Shown one piece after another: positions 17,014-26,019 of a stretch of 54,308 bases of DNA (position 1 is the first letter of the stretch; each line of letters starts with the position of its first letter). This DNA is from Sulfuriflexus sp032250955 (GTDB lineage Bacteria; Pseudomonadota; Gammaproteobacteria; AKS1): the NCBI RefSeq assembly GCF_032250955.1, contig NZ_JAVVES010000011.1:1-54308 (forward strand), written 5' to 3'. The position numbers and the translations under genes are program-made. Below the pieces are notes generated by a model. That model did no database searches. It was not told the origin of the DNA and worked only from the letters and a program-made list of their open reading frames with translations.

Positions 17014-17934
17014 ATGTACCTTGAGCATTTTTCACTGCGTGAATTACCTTTCTCAATAACCCCGGATACCAGTTTCTTTTTCAATTACTCTGGCCACCAG
17101 CAGGCGATGAATGTCTTGCTGGTGGCGTTGCGTAGCGGTGAAGGCTTTATCAAGATCACCGGCGAAGTCGGTACCGGCAAGACTCTCTTGTGCCGTCGCC
17201 TGTTGAACCTGCTCGGTGCTGACAAGGAATTTGTCACTGCTTATATCCCCAACCCGTTGCTGACCCCTACCGCGCTAAGCCTGGCACTGGCTGAAGAACT
17301 GGGGATAGAGTGCCCGCGCAACCTGGGGCAACACCGCGTTCTGAAGTTGATCACAGATAAACTCATTGCCCTGAATGCCGAGGGCAAACATGTGGTGTTG
17401 CTGATTGATGAGGCGCAGGCCATGCCCGCGCAATCAATGGAGGCCCTGCGCCTGCTAACCAACCTCGAAACCGAGAAGTACAAACTGTTGCAAATCGTGT
17501 TGTTCGGTCAGCCCGAACTCGACCTTATCCTCGCGAAACCGTCAATTCGACAACTGCGGCAACGCATTGCCTTTAGCTATAATTTGCCCTTTATGGATCG
17601 TGAAGCGGTGCGGACCTACCTGGCGCATCGGCTGGTTGTTGCCGGCTACAGTGGTCAGTCGATGTTCTCCGACAAGGCCATCGACAGCCTGTATCGTGCC
17701 AGCAGGGGTGTGCCCAGGTTGATCAATATTCTCGCCCACAAAACATTAATGGCCGCCTATGGACAGGGGGCGAAGGCAGTCCGGCAGCAACACGTTTCAG
17801 CAGCCATTGCAGACACCGAGGACGTGGACGAACAGCACGCGGGTCGGCGAAATCGTATTATCTATGCCTTTGTCGGGCTTGCTGTACTTGTTATCGGCAT
17901 GGCCGGTTTTTTATATTTGAGGGTGGCGCAATGA
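17014..17934 (+). CDS. mshM: MshM, ExeA/GspA-like AAA+ ATPase
   Basis: A 306-residue membrane-anchored AAA+ protein. It opens with MYLEHFSLRELPFSITPD, the family hallmark. Walker A is GEVGTGKT (50-57), Walker B is VLLIDEAQ (128-135), and RGVPRLINILAHKTLMAAY is the sensor-2 region. A single C-terminal helix (about 280-300) anchors it. ExeA/GspA relatives help assemble the secretin through the peptidoglycan. Its last four bases overlap mshN (ATGA). It is not the pilus extension motor (MshE), which is absent here. Confidence 0.93.
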   Translation: MYLEHFSLRELPFSITPDTSFFFNYSGHQQAMNVLLVALRSGEGFIKITGEVGTGKTLLCRRLLNLLGADKEFVTAYIPNPLLTPTALSLALAEELGIECPRNLGQHRVLKLITDKLIALNAEGKHVVLLIDEAQAMPAQSMEALRLLTNLETEKYKLLQIVLFGQPELDLILAKPSIRQLRQRIAFSYNLPFMDREAVRTYLAHRLVVAGYSGQSMFSDKAIDSLYRASRGVPRLINILAHKTLMAAYGQGAKAVRQQHVSAAIADTEDVDEQHAGRRNRIIYAFVGLAVLVIGMAGFLYLRVAQ

Positions 17935-19331
17935 GCGTGATAAACCAGATGCTCAAAGACCTTGAGCAGCGAAGGGCGCGGGACTTTGATGGTGAGCGGG
18001 GAATGCTGGGTGATCTGGCGGCAGGCAGTTCGCATGCAGCCGGGGCTCGCAGTCTGAAACTCGTCATGGCGCTGCTGCTTGTCGTGCTGGTACTCCTTGC
18101 ATGGTTATTATGGGAGCGTTTTAGCCCGGTTCCCCTGCGGGTAGCCAGCGTGGCCGCACAGGCCTCGCCAGATAAGTCAGTGTTGACTACAGCTACAGCA
18201 CCGGCAGCGGTGCCAGTCGAAGTGGTTTCACAGGCAGAGTCAGCGGCCGTCAAAAGCGAATCAACCGTCGCCGGGGCCGTGCCGGAAACCCCTGCCGCCG
18301 AAGTCGCTACGGCGAATAAACATATGCAGGAAATCGTTACTGCCGATCTGCTGCCGGAGGCCGAGGCAGTCGCCCGCATTGAACGGATTACGCCAGTCGA
18401 TTTTGTGGCAAACGGCAAGCGCACGGCGATGCGTATTTATGGCGAAGGTTTTGTGCCCCCCTTTGATGTATTGCTCGAATGGTCAGGCGGGCGGGGGTTC
18501 AAGGTGCTGGATGACCGCCAGCTTGCATCCGTTAATGAGCATGAACTGCTTCTGTACTTTAATCCGGGTACCCAGGCCGATGACTGGGCCGTGCGTATCG
18601 AGCGCAGTGGTGGAGCCAGTTCGCAACGCTTTGCCTTTAAGGTGAAAACCCCTGACAGAAAAACACGCGAGACCGCAGTTCCTGTAAAGGTAGCGCCACA
18701 GCCCACTGTTAAGCTGTCCAGGACCCGCCGCGAGGCGACGCCGGCAGAGCAGGCTGCCGGCCTGTTTGCCACGGCGTCAGACAAGGTAAAGGCCGGGCAG
18801 GCGGCTGAGGCGGTAAAGCTCTTGCACGAGGTTCTCGTGCATGATGCCGGACATAGCAGCGCCCGGGAATTACTGGCAAGCCTGTTATTTCATAATCAGC
18901 AATATGCCGAGGCCGCCGCCGTGCTGGCGACAGGCGTGGAGCAACAACCCGGACATATTCCGTTTCGCTTGCTACTTGCCCGCGTACGCATGGAACAGGG
19001 GCGTGATACCGATGCGATTGCCGTGCTTGAGGGACAAAAGCCTCTTGCCCGCAACCACAGTGACTACTATGCCTTGCTGGCAGCACTTTACCAGCGGGTT
19101 GCACGACCCGCTGATGCCGCCATGGTTTACCGGGGACTGGTAGAGGTCTTTCCCGGTCGCGCAGTCTGGTGGATGGGGCTGGGGATCTCCCTGCAGGCAC
19201 TGGATAAATCTGCTGAAGCGCTTCTCGCCTACCAGCAGGCACTCAGGGGCAAGGGGCTGCAATCCGAATTGAAAAAATTTGTGCAGCAACGCATTCGTTT
19301 ACTCGGCGGTCAGGCCGCCATCACCGACTAG
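17931..19331 (+). CDS. mshN: MshN, TPR-containing pilus assembly protein
   Basis: A 466-residue bitopic protein. It begins with MSVINQMLKDLEQRRA, the standard MshN start, and has one membrane helix (LVMALLLVVLVLLAWLLW). An Ala/Val/Thr-rich linker and a beta-rich region follow, with several TPR-like repeats in the last 200 residues (AAGLFATASDKVKAGQAAEAVKLL and following). It overlaps mshM by four bases. Its final 33 bases overlap the 3' end of the convergent diguanylate cyclase gene. mshE, mshG and the pilin genes do not follow. Confidence 0.9.
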   Translation: MSVINQMLKDLEQRRARDFDGERGMLGDLAAGSSHAAGARSLKLVMALLLVVLVLLAWLLWERFSPVPLRVASVAAQASPDKSVLTTATAPAAVPVEVVSQAESAAVKSESTVAGAVPETPAAEVATANKHMQEIVTADLLPEAEAVARIERITPVDFVANGKRTAMRIYGEGFVPPFDVLLEWSGGRGFKVLDDRQLASVNEHELLLYFNPGTQADDWAVRIERSGGASSQRFAFKVKTPDRKTRETAVPVKVAPQPTVKLSRTRREATPAEQAAGLFATASDKVKAGQAAEAVKLLHEVLVHDAGHSSARELLASLLFHNQQYAEAAAVLATGVEQQPGHIPFRLLLARVRMEQGRDTDAIAVLEGQKPLARNHSDYYALLAALYQRVARPADAAMVYRGLVEVFPGRAVWWMGLGISLQALDKSAEALLAYQQALRGKGLQSELKKFVQQRIRLLGGQAAITD

Positions 19332-20435
19332 GCGTACGCGGTTGCGGCCGGCTTTTTTTGCTTCATAGAGCGCCTTATCGGCCCTGGCCACCAGTTGATC
19401 CGCCTGCTGCTCGATGTCCATGGCTGGGTCTTGCTGAGGGATAAGGGACGCGACACCAATCGAGACGGTGATCGGAATCTCTTCATGATTGACCCCGGTT
19501 AGCGGCGTGGCATAAATCGTCAGGCGCAGGCGTTCGGCAATCTCTTCAGCGGCCTCCATGTCGGTATTGCACAACAGGATGGCAAACTCCTCACCGCCGT
19601 AACGTGCCAGAATATCGGAGCGACGCATCTGCTCATTCAGTAAGGCGGCCGTATTTCGCAGCACTTTGTCACCGCTCTGATGGCCGTGACTATCATTAAT
19701 CTTTTTAAAATAGTCGATGTCGATGAACAGGCATGCCAGCGCCTGGCGATGTCGCCGTGCACGCTCAATTTCCTCACAGATTCGCTGGTCAAAAAAACGA
19801 CGGTTATTAATGGCAGTGAGGGCATCGGTCAGGCCGGTATGCTTCAGGCGTTCGACATTCAGGGTGTTTTCCAGGCAGATAGAGATAATTGCGGTAAGCC
19901 TTTCCAGCAGGTCGGTGCCACTGCCGTTAACAAAACGACGACTGTCCCTGCTGCCCAGATTCAGGCAGCCAATAAGCCGGCCTTGCCGCACCAGGGGCAA
20001 CAGGGCAACACTGCACAGTTCTGTCTGCACGATATTAAACAAGTGTGCGTGCTGCCTGGCATCGAAGGCGCCAAGCCGCGGAAACAGGCTGGTAGAGTCT
20101 GCTGATGCGGCATCACCGTCGGACTTGAAGATCAGGTCCGGGTGTCTGGCAAGTTCGAAAGGTTCGTCTTCAAGAAAGCGGCGGATTTCGTAGTTTGGAT
20201 CGAGCAGTACAAGGCTTACCGCATCGAGGCCAAAGTCTTCGCGATAGCGATACAGCAACATCTGCACAAGCTCCGATAACGACTCGGCACCCAGCAGTAA
20301 TAACTCCAGCGCTTGCAGTCGCTGAAGCTTGTCCTCATTGCGTCGCGCCTCGTCTACCAGTAGCCGAAGCTGGCGTTGCAGGCCGCGACTGTTATAGTTG
20401 CCATCGTCCATTTTTAGCCTGTTATATAGCGGCAT
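19299..20435 (-). CDS. GAF (DUF484-like)-GGDEF diguanylate cyclase
   Basis: A 378-residue soluble protein. An N-terminal coiled segment (about 20-45) leads into a GAF/DUF484-like domain (about 50-195) and a C-terminal GGDEF domain with the active site GGEEF at 280-284. An inhibitory I-site RRSD (271-274) is five residues before it, so the enzyme is predicted active and product-inhibited, making c-di-GMP from two GTP. ATG 20411 (MDDGNYNSR) is an alternative start. It is convergent with and overlaps mshN. C-di-GMP control of MSHA pili is established in Vibrio, so a local link is plausible but unproven. Confidence 0.93.
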   Translation of the reverse strand: MPLYNRLKMDDGNYNSRGLQRQLRLLVDEARRNEDKLQRLQALELLLLGAESLSELVQMLLYRYREDFGLDAVSLVLLDPNYEIRRFLEDEPFELARHPDLIFKSDGDAASADSTSLFPRLGAFDARQHAHLFNIVQTELCSVALLPLVRQGRLIGCLNLGSRDSRRFVNGSGTDLLERLTAIISICLENTLNVERLKHTGLTDALTAINNRRFFDQRICEEIERARRHRQALACLFIDIDYFKKINDSHGHQSGDKVLRNTAALLNEQMRRSDILARYGGEEFAILLCNTDMEAAEEIAERLRLTIYATPLTGVNHEEIPITVSIGVASLIPQQDPAMDIEQQADQLVARADKALYEAKKAGRNRVRLVGDGGLTAE

Positions 20436-20524
20436 AAGCCCAGCTTAGACAAAGCCACAGCGGGGTTACGCAAAGTGCGTCACATTATGCGAAATCCTGA
20501 CATGAATACCAACGTTTTCTTGTT

Positions 20525-21235
20525 TCACCATTCGAGGGTTGCCCGGCAACAACTCCACACCGAGATCGTCTCGACACCAGCCTGCTGGAGTGCCCTCGCC
20601 AGGGCATTGGCGGTTTGCCCACTGGTCATCACGTCATCAATGATGGCCACATGTCGCCAGCCGGGTTGCCTGTCCACGCGGAAGGCACGCCGGACATTGG
20701 CCTGCCTTCTGGCCAGCGGCAGGTCAGCCTGCCCATGCGTGTAGCGAACCCGTTGGCAATGCCGGGTATCAATGTCGATATCGAGTTGCCGGGCGATGGG
20801 GCGCGCCAGTTCCAGGGCCTGGTTGAAACCGCGTTCACGCAACCGCCTGCGGTGCAGGGGAACCGGGATAATACAATCGGGTGGCTGTGACAACTGGCCG
20901 ATATGTTCGGCCATGAGCGTCCCGAGCAGGCGGGCGTAACGGAGTTGTCCATGGAATTTCAGATCCTGGATCAGGCGGTCGAGTGGCGGTTCATAGCGAA
21001 ACAACGCGAGACTGTTTGCAAACACAGGAGGGGCTTGCTGACACTGGCCACAAAGCAGGCCGCCGGTGGCGGGCAGCGGGTTGGCACACCGCGGACAGGT
21101 GGATGACAGCCAGGGCAGGGCCTCGTAACAGGCGGAACAGAGATCGGTTTGGCCCGAAACCTGGAGCGACCCGCAAAGCTGGCAACTGGAAGTCAGTGAC
21201 CAGGATAGTATATTATTTAACCAATTGTTCACCAT
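20525..21235 (-). CDS. comF: ComF family phosphoribosyltransferase-like protein
   Basis: A 236-residue ComF/GntX protein. The N-terminal four-cysteine zinc-binding region (CQLCGS, CSACYEALP, CPRCANPLP, CGQCQQAPP) is followed by a type I phosphoribosyltransferase fold with VAIIDDVMTSGQTANALA, the PRPP-binding loop. ComF is needed for DNA uptake in transformable bacteria. I prefer the ATG at 21235, preceded by AAGGAT, over the one six bases upstream. It is divergent from bioB, a frequent arrangement in gammaproteobacteria. Confidence 0.93.
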   Translation of the reverse strand: MVNNWLNNILSWSLTSSCQLCGSLQVSGQTDLCSACYEALPWLSSTCPRCANPLPATGGLLCGQCQQAPPVFANSLALFRYEPPLDRLIQDLKFHGQLRYARLLGTLMAEHIGQLSQPPDCIIPVPLHRRRLRERGFNQALELARPIARQLDIDIDTRHCQRVRYTHGQADLPLARRQANVRRAFRVDRQPGWRHVAIIDDVMTSGQTANALARALQQAGVETISVWSCCRATLEW

Positions 21236-21250
21236 GGGCATCCTTTCCCG

Positions 21251-21278
21251 TTGACAGGCGGCCTGTGCAGGCTACCAT
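21251..21278 (+). promoter_or_regulatory. Putative sigma-70 promoter of the bio operon
   Basis: TTGACA (21251-21256) and TACCAT (21273-21278) are separated by 16 nt, about 60 nt before the bioB start. No convincing BirA operator was seen nearby. Confidence 0.4.
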
Positions 21279-21337
21279 GCAGGCATTCTATACCTGATTG
21301 GTTGCCGGTGGGTAACCTGCCTGAACGGAGAGTTCGC

Positions 21338-22345
21338 ATGTCTGCTACACCAGAAAGTCTTACCAGCCAAAGCCCGGCTGCGGTGGTACTTCGCCATGAT
21401 TGGCGCCAGGGTGAAATCGAGGCACTGTTTGCCCTGCCATTTAATGACCTGCTGTTTCGTGCCCACACTGTGCACCGTGAAAACTTTGCCCCGAATACCG
21501 TGCAGATCAGTACCCTGCTGAGTATCAAGACCGGTGCCTGTCCGGAAGACTGTGCCTATTGTCCGCAGAGCGCGCACTACAACACGGGCCTGGAAAAGGA
21601 GCGCCTGCTGGATACGCAAACCGTGCTGGCCGCCGCCGAAGAGGCGCAACGTAGTGGTGCAACACGCTTTTGTATGGGGGCCGCCTGGCGCAAATTGCAT
21701 GACCGCGATGTGCCGGCAATGAGCGAGATCATCGCTGGCGTCAAGGCCATGGGGCTGGAGACATGCATGACCCTCGGCATGCTGACCGGGAACCAGGCGC
21801 AGAGTCTGCGCGAGGCGGGGCTCGATTATTACAATCACAATCTTGATACCTCGCGTGAATATTACGACGAGATCATCAGCACGCGAACCTATGAGGACCG
21901 CCTGGAAACCCTGCGGCATGTCCGCGCGACCGGCATGAGTGTCTGCAGTGGCGGCATCATCGGTATGGGAGAGGGACGTGCTGACCGTGCCGGCCTGTTA
22001 ATGGAGCTCGCCAACCAGCCGGAGCACCCCGAGAGTGTGCCAATCAATTTGCTGGTGCAGGTTGAGGGTACGCCATTGAACGGTGTCGAAGAACTCGATC
22101 CCTTTGAATTTGTGCGCATGATTGCGGTGGCAAGAATCATCATGCCGCAATCACAGGTACGTCTGTCCGCCGGACGTGAAAACATGAGTGATGAATTGCA
22201 GGCAATGTGCTTCTTTGCCGGTGCCAATTCGGTTTTCTATGGCGAAAAATTATTGACGACAGACAATCCCGAGGCAGATCACGATCGTGACCTGTTTGCC
22301 CGCCTGGGGATCACGGCAGGCGATCCTGCACCCTGCGCAGACTAA
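21338..22345 (+). CDS. bioB: Biotin synthase
   Basis: Radical-SAM enzyme that inserts sulfur into dethiobiotin, the last step of biotin synthesis. The GACPEDCAYCPQS segment supplies the CxxxCxxC ligands of the 4Fe-4S cluster. NHNLDTSREYY and the later RLSAGRENMSDELQAMCFFAGANS are characteristic. The start at 21338 has GGAG upstream and gives 335 residues; the frame is open further upstream but without family similarity. It is first in bioB-F-H-C-D; bioF starts 13 nt later. Confidence 0.97.
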   Translation: MSATPESLTSQSPAAVVLRHDWRQGEIEALFALPFNDLLFRAHTVHRENFAPNTVQISTLLSIKTGACPEDCAYCPQSAHYNTGLEKERLLDTQTVLAAAEEAQRSGATRFCMGAAWRKLHDRDVPAMSEIIAGVKAMGLETCMTLGMLTGNQAQSLREAGLDYYNHNLDTSREYYDEIISTRTYEDRLETLRHVRATGMSVCSGGIIGMGEGRADRAGLLMELANQPEHPESVPINLLVQVEGTPLNGVEELDPFEFVRMIAVARIIMPQSQVRLSAGRENMSDELQAMCFFAGANSVFYGEKLLTTDNPEADHDRDLFARLGITAGDPAPCAD

Positions 22346-22358
22346 GCCGCCAGCATAA

Positions 22359-23507
22359 ATGTTTGATCTTGAAAGCCGGCTGCTACAGCAACGCGAAAGC
22401 GATTTGTATCGTTCGCGGCGCATTGCCGAGAGCGGCAGCGACGTGCGCATGCGTATCGACGGTAAAGACTGCCTGGTATTTTGCAGTAATGATTATCTGG
22501 GTCTGGCCTCGCATCCGGATGTGAAAGCAGCCTTTATCAGCGCAGCCAATGAACATGGCGTCGGCAGTGGCGCCGCGCATCTCGTTACCGGTCATCACCG
22601 CGCCCATCATGCCCTTGAGGAAGAACTGGCCGATTTTACCGGTCGTGAGCGGACACTGTTATTCTCCACCGGTTACATGGCCAACCTGGCGGCGGTGACT
22701 GCGCTGACCGACCGCCATGATGAAGTCTTTGGTGACAAGCTCAATCACGCCTCGTTAATCGATGCCGCCCGACTCAGTGAGGCCAGACATATACGCTATA
22801 AACATGCCGATGATTCAGCCCTTGAGCAGCGTCTGGCTACGAGCTCTGCAAAAGACAAGCTGGTAATTACCGATGGCGTCTTCAGCATGGATGGCGATAT
22901 CGCACCCTTGCCGGCGCTTTCCGCCGCCTGTCGCCGCCATAATGCCTGGTTGATGGTCGATGACGCGCATGGGCTGGGCGTACTGGGCAGGCATGGTGCG
23001 GGGGTGCTCGAACACTTTGCAATGCATAACAACGATGCGGCAGTAATGGTCGGTACACTCGGCAAGGCCTTTGGCACCTTCGGTGCATTTGTCGCCGGCA
23101 GCGAGTCCCTGATTGAAACCCTGATTCAGAAGGCGCGTCCCTATATTTACACCACCGCCCTGCCGGTTGCCGTTGCTGAGGCCACCCACGCAAGCCTGAA
23201 GATCATTCAAACGGACAGCGGTCGGCGCGAGCACCTGCACGAACTTATCAAGTATTTCTGCCAGGGGGCGGCACAACTCGGTCTGCCGCTTATGCCGTCG
23301 GCGACCGCGATCCAGCCGCTGCTGGTTGGCGAGGCCGTGCGCGCCGTGGCCATGAGCGAGAACCTGCTGAAGCAGGGCATCCTGGTCTCGGCAATACGAC
23401 CACCAACCGTCCCGGATGGCAGTTCACGTTTGCGCATCACGTTAACGGCTGCGCATACACGCAAAGATGTTGAACGCCTGTTGACCACACTGGAGGTGCT
23501 GGTGTGA
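22359..23507 (+). CDS. bioF: 8-amino-7-oxononanoate synthase
   Basis: PLP enzyme condensing pimeloyl-ACP (or -CoA) with alanine. The 382-residue protein has NDYLGLASHPDV, GSGAAHLVTGHHRAHHALEEELA, the VDDAHGLGVLG aspartate contacting PLP, and TLGKAFGTFGAF with the Schiff-base lysine. It overlaps bioH by four bases. All key features of the alpha-oxoamine synthase family are intact. Confidence 0.97.
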   Translation: MFDLESRLLQQRESDLYRSRRIAESGSDVRMRIDGKDCLVFCSNDYLGLASHPDVKAAFISAANEHGVGSGAAHLVTGHHRAHHALEEELADFTGRERTLLFSTGYMANLAAVTALTDRHDEVFGDKLNHASLIDAARLSEARHIRYKHADDSALEQRLATSSAKDKLVITDGVFSMDGDIAPLPALSAACRRHNAWLMVDDAHGLGVLGRHGAGVLEHFAMHNNDAAVMVGTLGKAFGTFGAFVAGSESLIETLIQKARPYIYTTALPVAVAEATHASLKIIQTDSGRREHLHELIKYFCQGAAQLGLPLMPSATAIQPLLVGEAVRAVAMSENLLKQGILVSAIRPPTVPDGSSRLRITLTAAHTRKDVERLLTTLEVLV

Positions 23508-24295
23508 AACTGTATAGCGAAACAAGCGGTGAGGGCCCCGAGTTGATACTGCTGCACGGCTGGGGCGCGCACAGCGGTGTCTGGACAGGTCTGCGCGAGT
23601 TGTTGAGCGCAAGCTTCCGGGTTACCTGTATCGATCTCCCCGGCCACGGCCATAGTCCCTACACGGCAAGTGCGATGGTATCCCTGCCCGTCCTGGCGGA
23701 GGCGGTACTGGCAATAGCGCCGCCGCGGGCAAGCTGGCTGGGCTGGTCGCTGGGCGGACTGGTGGCCCAGCAGGTCGCCCTGCTCGAACCGGGCCGGGTA
23801 GAGAGAATGATCCTGCTCGGTTCGACCCCGAGCTTTATCCGTCGCGAGGACTGGGCTTGCGCTGTGGAAGCAGGCGTTTTTGAAAAGTTTAATGAGGACC
23901 TGTTGAATGATCCGCAGGCCACACTGTTGCGTTTTATTGCCCTGCAGACCCGCGGCAGCAAACAGGCCGGTGACGATGCGCGGTTACTCAGGCGTATGCT
24001 GCTGGAACCGTCTCCGGACAGCGGGGCCTTGCAGGCCGGGCTCCAGTTGTTACGGCAAGTTGATCTCCGCGAGCAGGCGCGGAAAAACCATGCCTCCACA
24101 TTATTGCTGACGGGCACGCGTGACACGCTCGTGCCGAAACAGGCCCTGTCGGCAATGGCGGCCCTGTTTCCCAATGCCGGGTTGGCGCTTATCGACAGGG
24201 CCGGGCACGCCCCGTTTTTGTCGCACCGGGATGAGACATACAAAGTGATTCACCGATTTATGACTGACACGGCAACGGTATCTGAACATGCTTGA
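23504..24295 (+). CDS. bioH: Pimeloyl-ACP methyl ester carboxylesterase
   Basis: Alpha/beta hydrolase that removes the methyl ester from pimeloyl-ACP, ending the BioC-initiated pimelate pathway. The 263-residue protein has LLHGWGAHSGVW, the nucleophile elbow GWSLGG with catalytic Ser, the acid in GTRDTLVP, and the catalytic His in RAGHAPFLSH. It overlaps bioF and bioC by a few bases, so translation is coupled. Confidence 0.95.
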   Translation: MKLYSETSGEGPELILLHGWGAHSGVWTGLRELLSASFRVTCIDLPGHGHSPYTASAMVSLPVLAEAVLAIAPPRASWLGWSLGGLVAQQVALLEPGRVERMILLGSTPSFIRREDWACAVEAGVFEKFNEDLLNDPQATLLRFIALQTRGSKQAGDDARLLRRMLLEPSPDSGALQAGLQLLRQVDLREQARKNHASTLLLTGTRDTLVPKQALSAMAALFPNAGLALIDRAGHAPFLSHRDETYKVIHRFMTDTATVSEHA

Positions 24296-25121
24296 TCGAG
24301 CCGCCATCCGCCGTTCCTTTGCCGCGGCCGCAGACCAGTACGATGCCTTTGCCTTTTTACAGCGCGAAGTCGGCACACGCATGCTTGAACGCCTCGATTA
24401 TATTCTTGCCGAACCAAAGGTGATCCTTGATCTGGGGGCAGGTACCGGCGAACACACTGCAGCTCTGGCAAAACGTTATCCGCGTGCCCTTACTTATGGC
24501 CTGGACCTGGCAGAACCCATGCTGAAAAAAATGCGCAAGCGATCCAGCTGGCGCCGGCCCTTGCGCCCGGTCTGTGCGGACCTGCAGGCCCTGCCGTTTG
24601 CCGATAACAGTGTTGATCTGATTTTCTCCAGTCTCGCCATGCAGTGGTGCGAGGAACTCGAGAAGGCATTTACAGAGTTTCGCCGTGTCCTGCGTCCGGG
24701 CGGGTTTATCCTGTTTTCCACCTTTGGGCCGGACACACTCACCGAACTCCGGCAGAGCTGGGCGGCGGTGGATACGAAGGAACATGTGCATAACTTTATT
24801 GACATGCATATTGTTGGTGATGCCATGCTCCAGGCGGGTCTGGCCGAGCCGGTCATGGACGTTGAGAATCTGACCCTGACCTACAATAAGGTACATGACC
24901 TGATGCGCGAACTAAAAGGTATTGGTGCGCATAATGTGGCCCACGACCGGCCACGCGGGCTTACCGGTCGTCAGCGTCTGCAGGCTTTTGAACAGGCCTA
25001 TGAAAAGTTTCGTTGTGATGGCGTGTTACCCGCCAGCTACGAGGTGGTCTACGGGCATGCCTGGGCACCGGTGGATGAGCAAACGGTGTCAGTCAGTATC
25101 GAGAGTCTGAAACGAACCTGA
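24288..25121 (+). CDS. bioC: Malonyl-ACP O-methyltransferase
   Basis: SAM-dependent methyltransferase that caps malonyl-ACP so fatty-acid synthesis can build pimelate. The 277-residue protein has the SAM motif ILDLGAGTGEHT, YGLDLAEPMLKKM, ADLQALPFADNSVDLIFSS and GGFILFSTFGPDTL, typical of BioC. It overlaps bioH by eight bases and precedes bioD by two. Confidence 0.95.
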   Translation: MLDRAAIRRSFAAAADQYDAFAFLQREVGTRMLERLDYILAEPKVILDLGAGTGEHTAALAKRYPRALTYGLDLAEPMLKKMRKRSSWRRPLRPVCADLQALPFADNSVDLIFSSLAMQWCEELEKAFTEFRRVLRPGGFILFSTFGPDTLTELRQSWAAVDTKEHVHNFIDMHIVGDAMLQAGLAEPVMDVENLTLTYNKVHDLMRELKGIGAHNVAHDRPRGLTGRQRLQAFEQAYEKFRCDGVLPASYEVVYGHAWAPVDEQTVSVSIESLKRT

Positions 25122-25123
25122 TC

Positions 25124-25813
25124 ATGCGTGGTTATTTCGTTACAGGCACGGATACCGATGTAGGCAAAACCTGGGTCACGGCTGGGCTGTTGCATGCACT
25201 CAATGCCCGGGGTCAGCGTACACTCGCGATGAAACCGGTTGCCAGTGGCTGTGACATGCTAGATAAGCAATTGCGCAATGCCGATGCGCTTTGCCTGATG
25301 CAGCACATGAGCGAGCCGGCTGATTATGACGAGGTAAATCCTTATGCCTTTATACCGGCCGTTGCTCCGCACATCGCGGCCGCGCAGGCCAATCAGGTCA
25401 TTGAGCTGGAGAACATTCTGCAAGCCGCGAAGCAGCTGGCAAATCGTGCCGATATACTGCTTGTGGAGGGCGTAGGCGGCTGGCAGGTACCGTTGAACAA
25501 GATGCAGACAGTTGCTGACCTTGCCGTGGGACTACAGTTACCGGTGATCATGGTGGTGGCGATCAAGCTGGGCTGCCTGAACCATGCCTTGTTAACAGCA
25601 GAAAATATCAAGGCACGGGGCTTACCGCTGGCGGGCTGGGTCGCGAACATGTGTGACGGTTCTGATCCGGTAACAAAAGAGAATATTACGGCACTTCAAA
25701 AACGCCTGGCGTGTCCGCTGCTTGCAGAGATCCCCTGCCTGGAAGCCTTTGATGTCAACACGATAGCCGCGCATATCATCCCCGACCAATTAACCATGAT
25801 GCCGTCATGGTGA
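25124..25813 (+). CDS. bioD: ATP-dependent dethiobiotin synthetase
   Basis: Forms the ureido ring of dethiobiotin from 7,8-diaminopelargonate, CO2 and ATP. The 229-residue protein has the P-loop GTDTDVGKTWVT, MKPVASGC, and VEGVGGWQVPL. It is the last gene of the operon; bioA, which makes its substrate, is not in the window. A weak stem (TTCAC/GTGAA) follows the stop but lacks a clear U-run. Confidence 0.96.
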   Translation: MRGYFVTGTDTDVGKTWVTAGLLHALNARGQRTLAMKPVASGCDMLDKQLRNADALCLMQHMSEPADYDEVNPYAFIPAVAPHIAAAQANQVIELENILQAAKQLANRADILLVEGVGGWQVPLNKMQTVADLAVGLQLPVIMVVAIKLGCLNHALLTAENIKARGLPLAGWVANMCDGSDPVTKENITALQKRLACPLLAEIPCLEAFDVNTIAAHIIPDQLTMMPSW

Positions 25814-25870
25814 TAACCCTTCACTTAACGCGTGAATATGGTAATCTTAAGCCTAGCCAGAATCGTAATA

Positions 25871-25902
25871 TAGCAAGCAAATTATTATATAAGTACTTGC
25901 TA
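25871..25902. promoter_or_regulatory. Inverted repeat upstream of the cytochrome oxidase operon
   Basis: TAGCAAG (25871-25877) and CTTGCTA (25896-25902) flank an 18-nt AT-rich core, about 120 nt before the DUF2244 gene. It could be an operator or cover a promoter; no known regulator site was matched. A second small dyad GGCATG/CATGCC lies at 25954-25971. Confidence 0.35.
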
Positions 25903-26019
25903 ATATGAAAAATTATGATGAGCGCCACGAAATGTTTAATTGCGGACGGTAGGGGCATGGTTTAGCATGCCATAGCTCATTAAGAGGGAAGAAACCGACA
26001 GTAAGGGGTGCCCCGGCTG

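Noticed and set aside
21296..21320. GGTT/AACC dyad before bioB as a BirA operator
   Set aside because: The arm orientation and spacing do not match the known BirA site; likely chance.
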